Source: Armatimonas sp043757465 (lineage in GTDB: Bacteria > Armatimonadota > Armatimonadia > Armatimonadales > Armatimonadaceae). Taken from it: 6,144 nucleotides of DNA. Position numbers and translations under genes: made by a program. Positions 5,797-6,144 of this stretch are shown here, piece by piece. The stretch lies in contig NZ_JAYVPL010000077.1 in NCBI RefSeq assembly GCF_043757465.1, positions 1 through 6,144 on the forward strand. Reading direction: 5' to 3'. The notes beneath the pieces are model-generated. The model worked only from the letters and a program-made list of their open reading frames with translations. It was not told the origin of the DNA and ran no database searches. Numbering within the stretch: position 1 is the stretch's first letter; each line of letters begins with the position of its first letter.

Positions 5797-6144
5797 ATGA
5801 GCGACAACCGCACACGCTATTGTGCCATAAAAAAGGCACTCAAGACACTTCGTCCCACAGAACTCAAAGGCAATCAAGCCAGACATCTCGATACTCTGGC
5901 CATGATCGTCGCAGGCGTCATTGGAGCCAAGAAGTGCTATTTACCCGATATGGCGCTGAAAGTCCCTACTCAAGCCAAACCCACCAGTACCATCAGAAGG
6001 ATGGAAAGATTCCTAGATAATGAGGCTATTGATACCAAAAAGTATTACCTGCCCTATGTAGATACCCTCATTGCCAATCTGCCACCAGGTCCCCTTCTGC
6101 TCATTATCGACGGAAGCGAGGTGGGACGAAATTGCGTGATGCTC
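5797..6144 (+). CDS. IS4-type DDE transposase, N-terminal part (runs off the window)
   Basis: The reading frame is open for 116 codons from the ATG to the window end, so the 3' part is missing. The N-terminal region (about 1-90) is basic and helical and includes RRMERFLDN (67-75), typical of the DNA-binding segment in IS4-superfamily transposases. LLIIDGSEVGR (101-111) is the first strand of the RNase H-like fold, carrying the first catalytic Asp at D105. The second Asp and the Glu would lie beyond base 6144. The protein would cut and join the ends of its own element. It is divergent from hisD, has its own strong ribosome binding site and is visibly more AT-rich than the hisD cluster, consistent with horizontal acquisition. 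Whether it is intact cannot be judged here, and the subgroup within the superfamily is uncertain. Confidence 0.82.
   Translation, partial: MSDNRTRYCAIKKALKTLRPTELKGNQARHLDTLAMIVAGVIGAKKCYLPDMALKVPTQAKPTSTIRRMERFLDNEAIDTKKYYLPYVDTLIANLPPGPLLLIIDGSEVGRNCVML
5797..6144 (+). mobile_element. left part of an IS4-type insertion sequence
   Basis: The transposase gene marks an insertion sequence whose left end lies somewhere in about 5700-5796 and whose right end is outside the window. Only the coding part is given as the supported extent. The element sits immediately upstream of hisD in divergent orientation. Confidence 0.65.

Noticed and set aside
5665..5886. 74-residue N-terminal extension of HisD from an upstream ATG
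   Set aside because: The extension has no HisD similarity, overlaps the transposase start in antisense and would make the protein abnormally long. The ATG at 5664 gives the family length of about 430 residues.
1..6144. tRNA, rRNA, CRISPR arrays or long direct repeats
   Set aside because: No such structures were recognised by eye on either strand. The window is almost fully occupied by protein genes.

Overview
The window is a bacterial chromosomal segment of moderately high GC. It carries five complete genes, all on the minus strand, and one incomplete transposase gene on the plus strand at the right edge. The phylum cannot be fixed from the sequence. The gene styles would suit a Gram-negative-type environmental bacterium such as Armatimonadota, but that is a weak inference.

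In minus-strand transcription order, right to left: (1) hisD, histidinol dehydrogenase (5664-4372); (2) a secreted or membrane-anchored NodB-type polysaccharide deacetylase (4317-3157); (3) a short-chain dehydrogenase resembling DprE2 (3146-2436); (4) an FAD-binding oxidase resembling DprE1 (2439-1018); (5) a COG3618-type TIM-barrel amidohydrolase/lactonase (970-95). Genes 2-4 are packed tightly: there are 10 bp between 2 and 3, and genes 3 and 4 overlap by 4 bp at a TTGA junction. They look like one transcription unit. Gene 5 follows after 47 bp and has its own good -10 box and Shine-Dalgarno. hisD lies 54 bp upstream of the deacetylase and may or may not be cotranscribed with it.

The most interesting content is the oxidase/SDR pair. 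Both proteins carry the sequence hallmarks of mycobacterial DprE1 and DprE2. That two-enzyme system oxidises and then reduces C2 of a polyprenyl-phosphoryl pentose, turning the ribose form into the arabinose form for cell-wall arabinan. Here the pair sits behind an envelope polysaccharide deacetylase, with none of the usual actinobacterial arabinan genes in view. This suggests a lipid-linked sugar epimerisation step feeding some other envelope glycan. The residue aligning with the benzothiazinone-reactive cysteine of DprE1 is alanine.

The right end (5797 to beyond 6144) is the start of an IS4-type DDE transposase with its own ribosome binding site. It is divergent from hisD and visibly more AT-rich, so an insertion sequence has landed just upstream of hisD. 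The left 94 bases hold the probable end of a plus-strand gene converging on the amidohydrolase.
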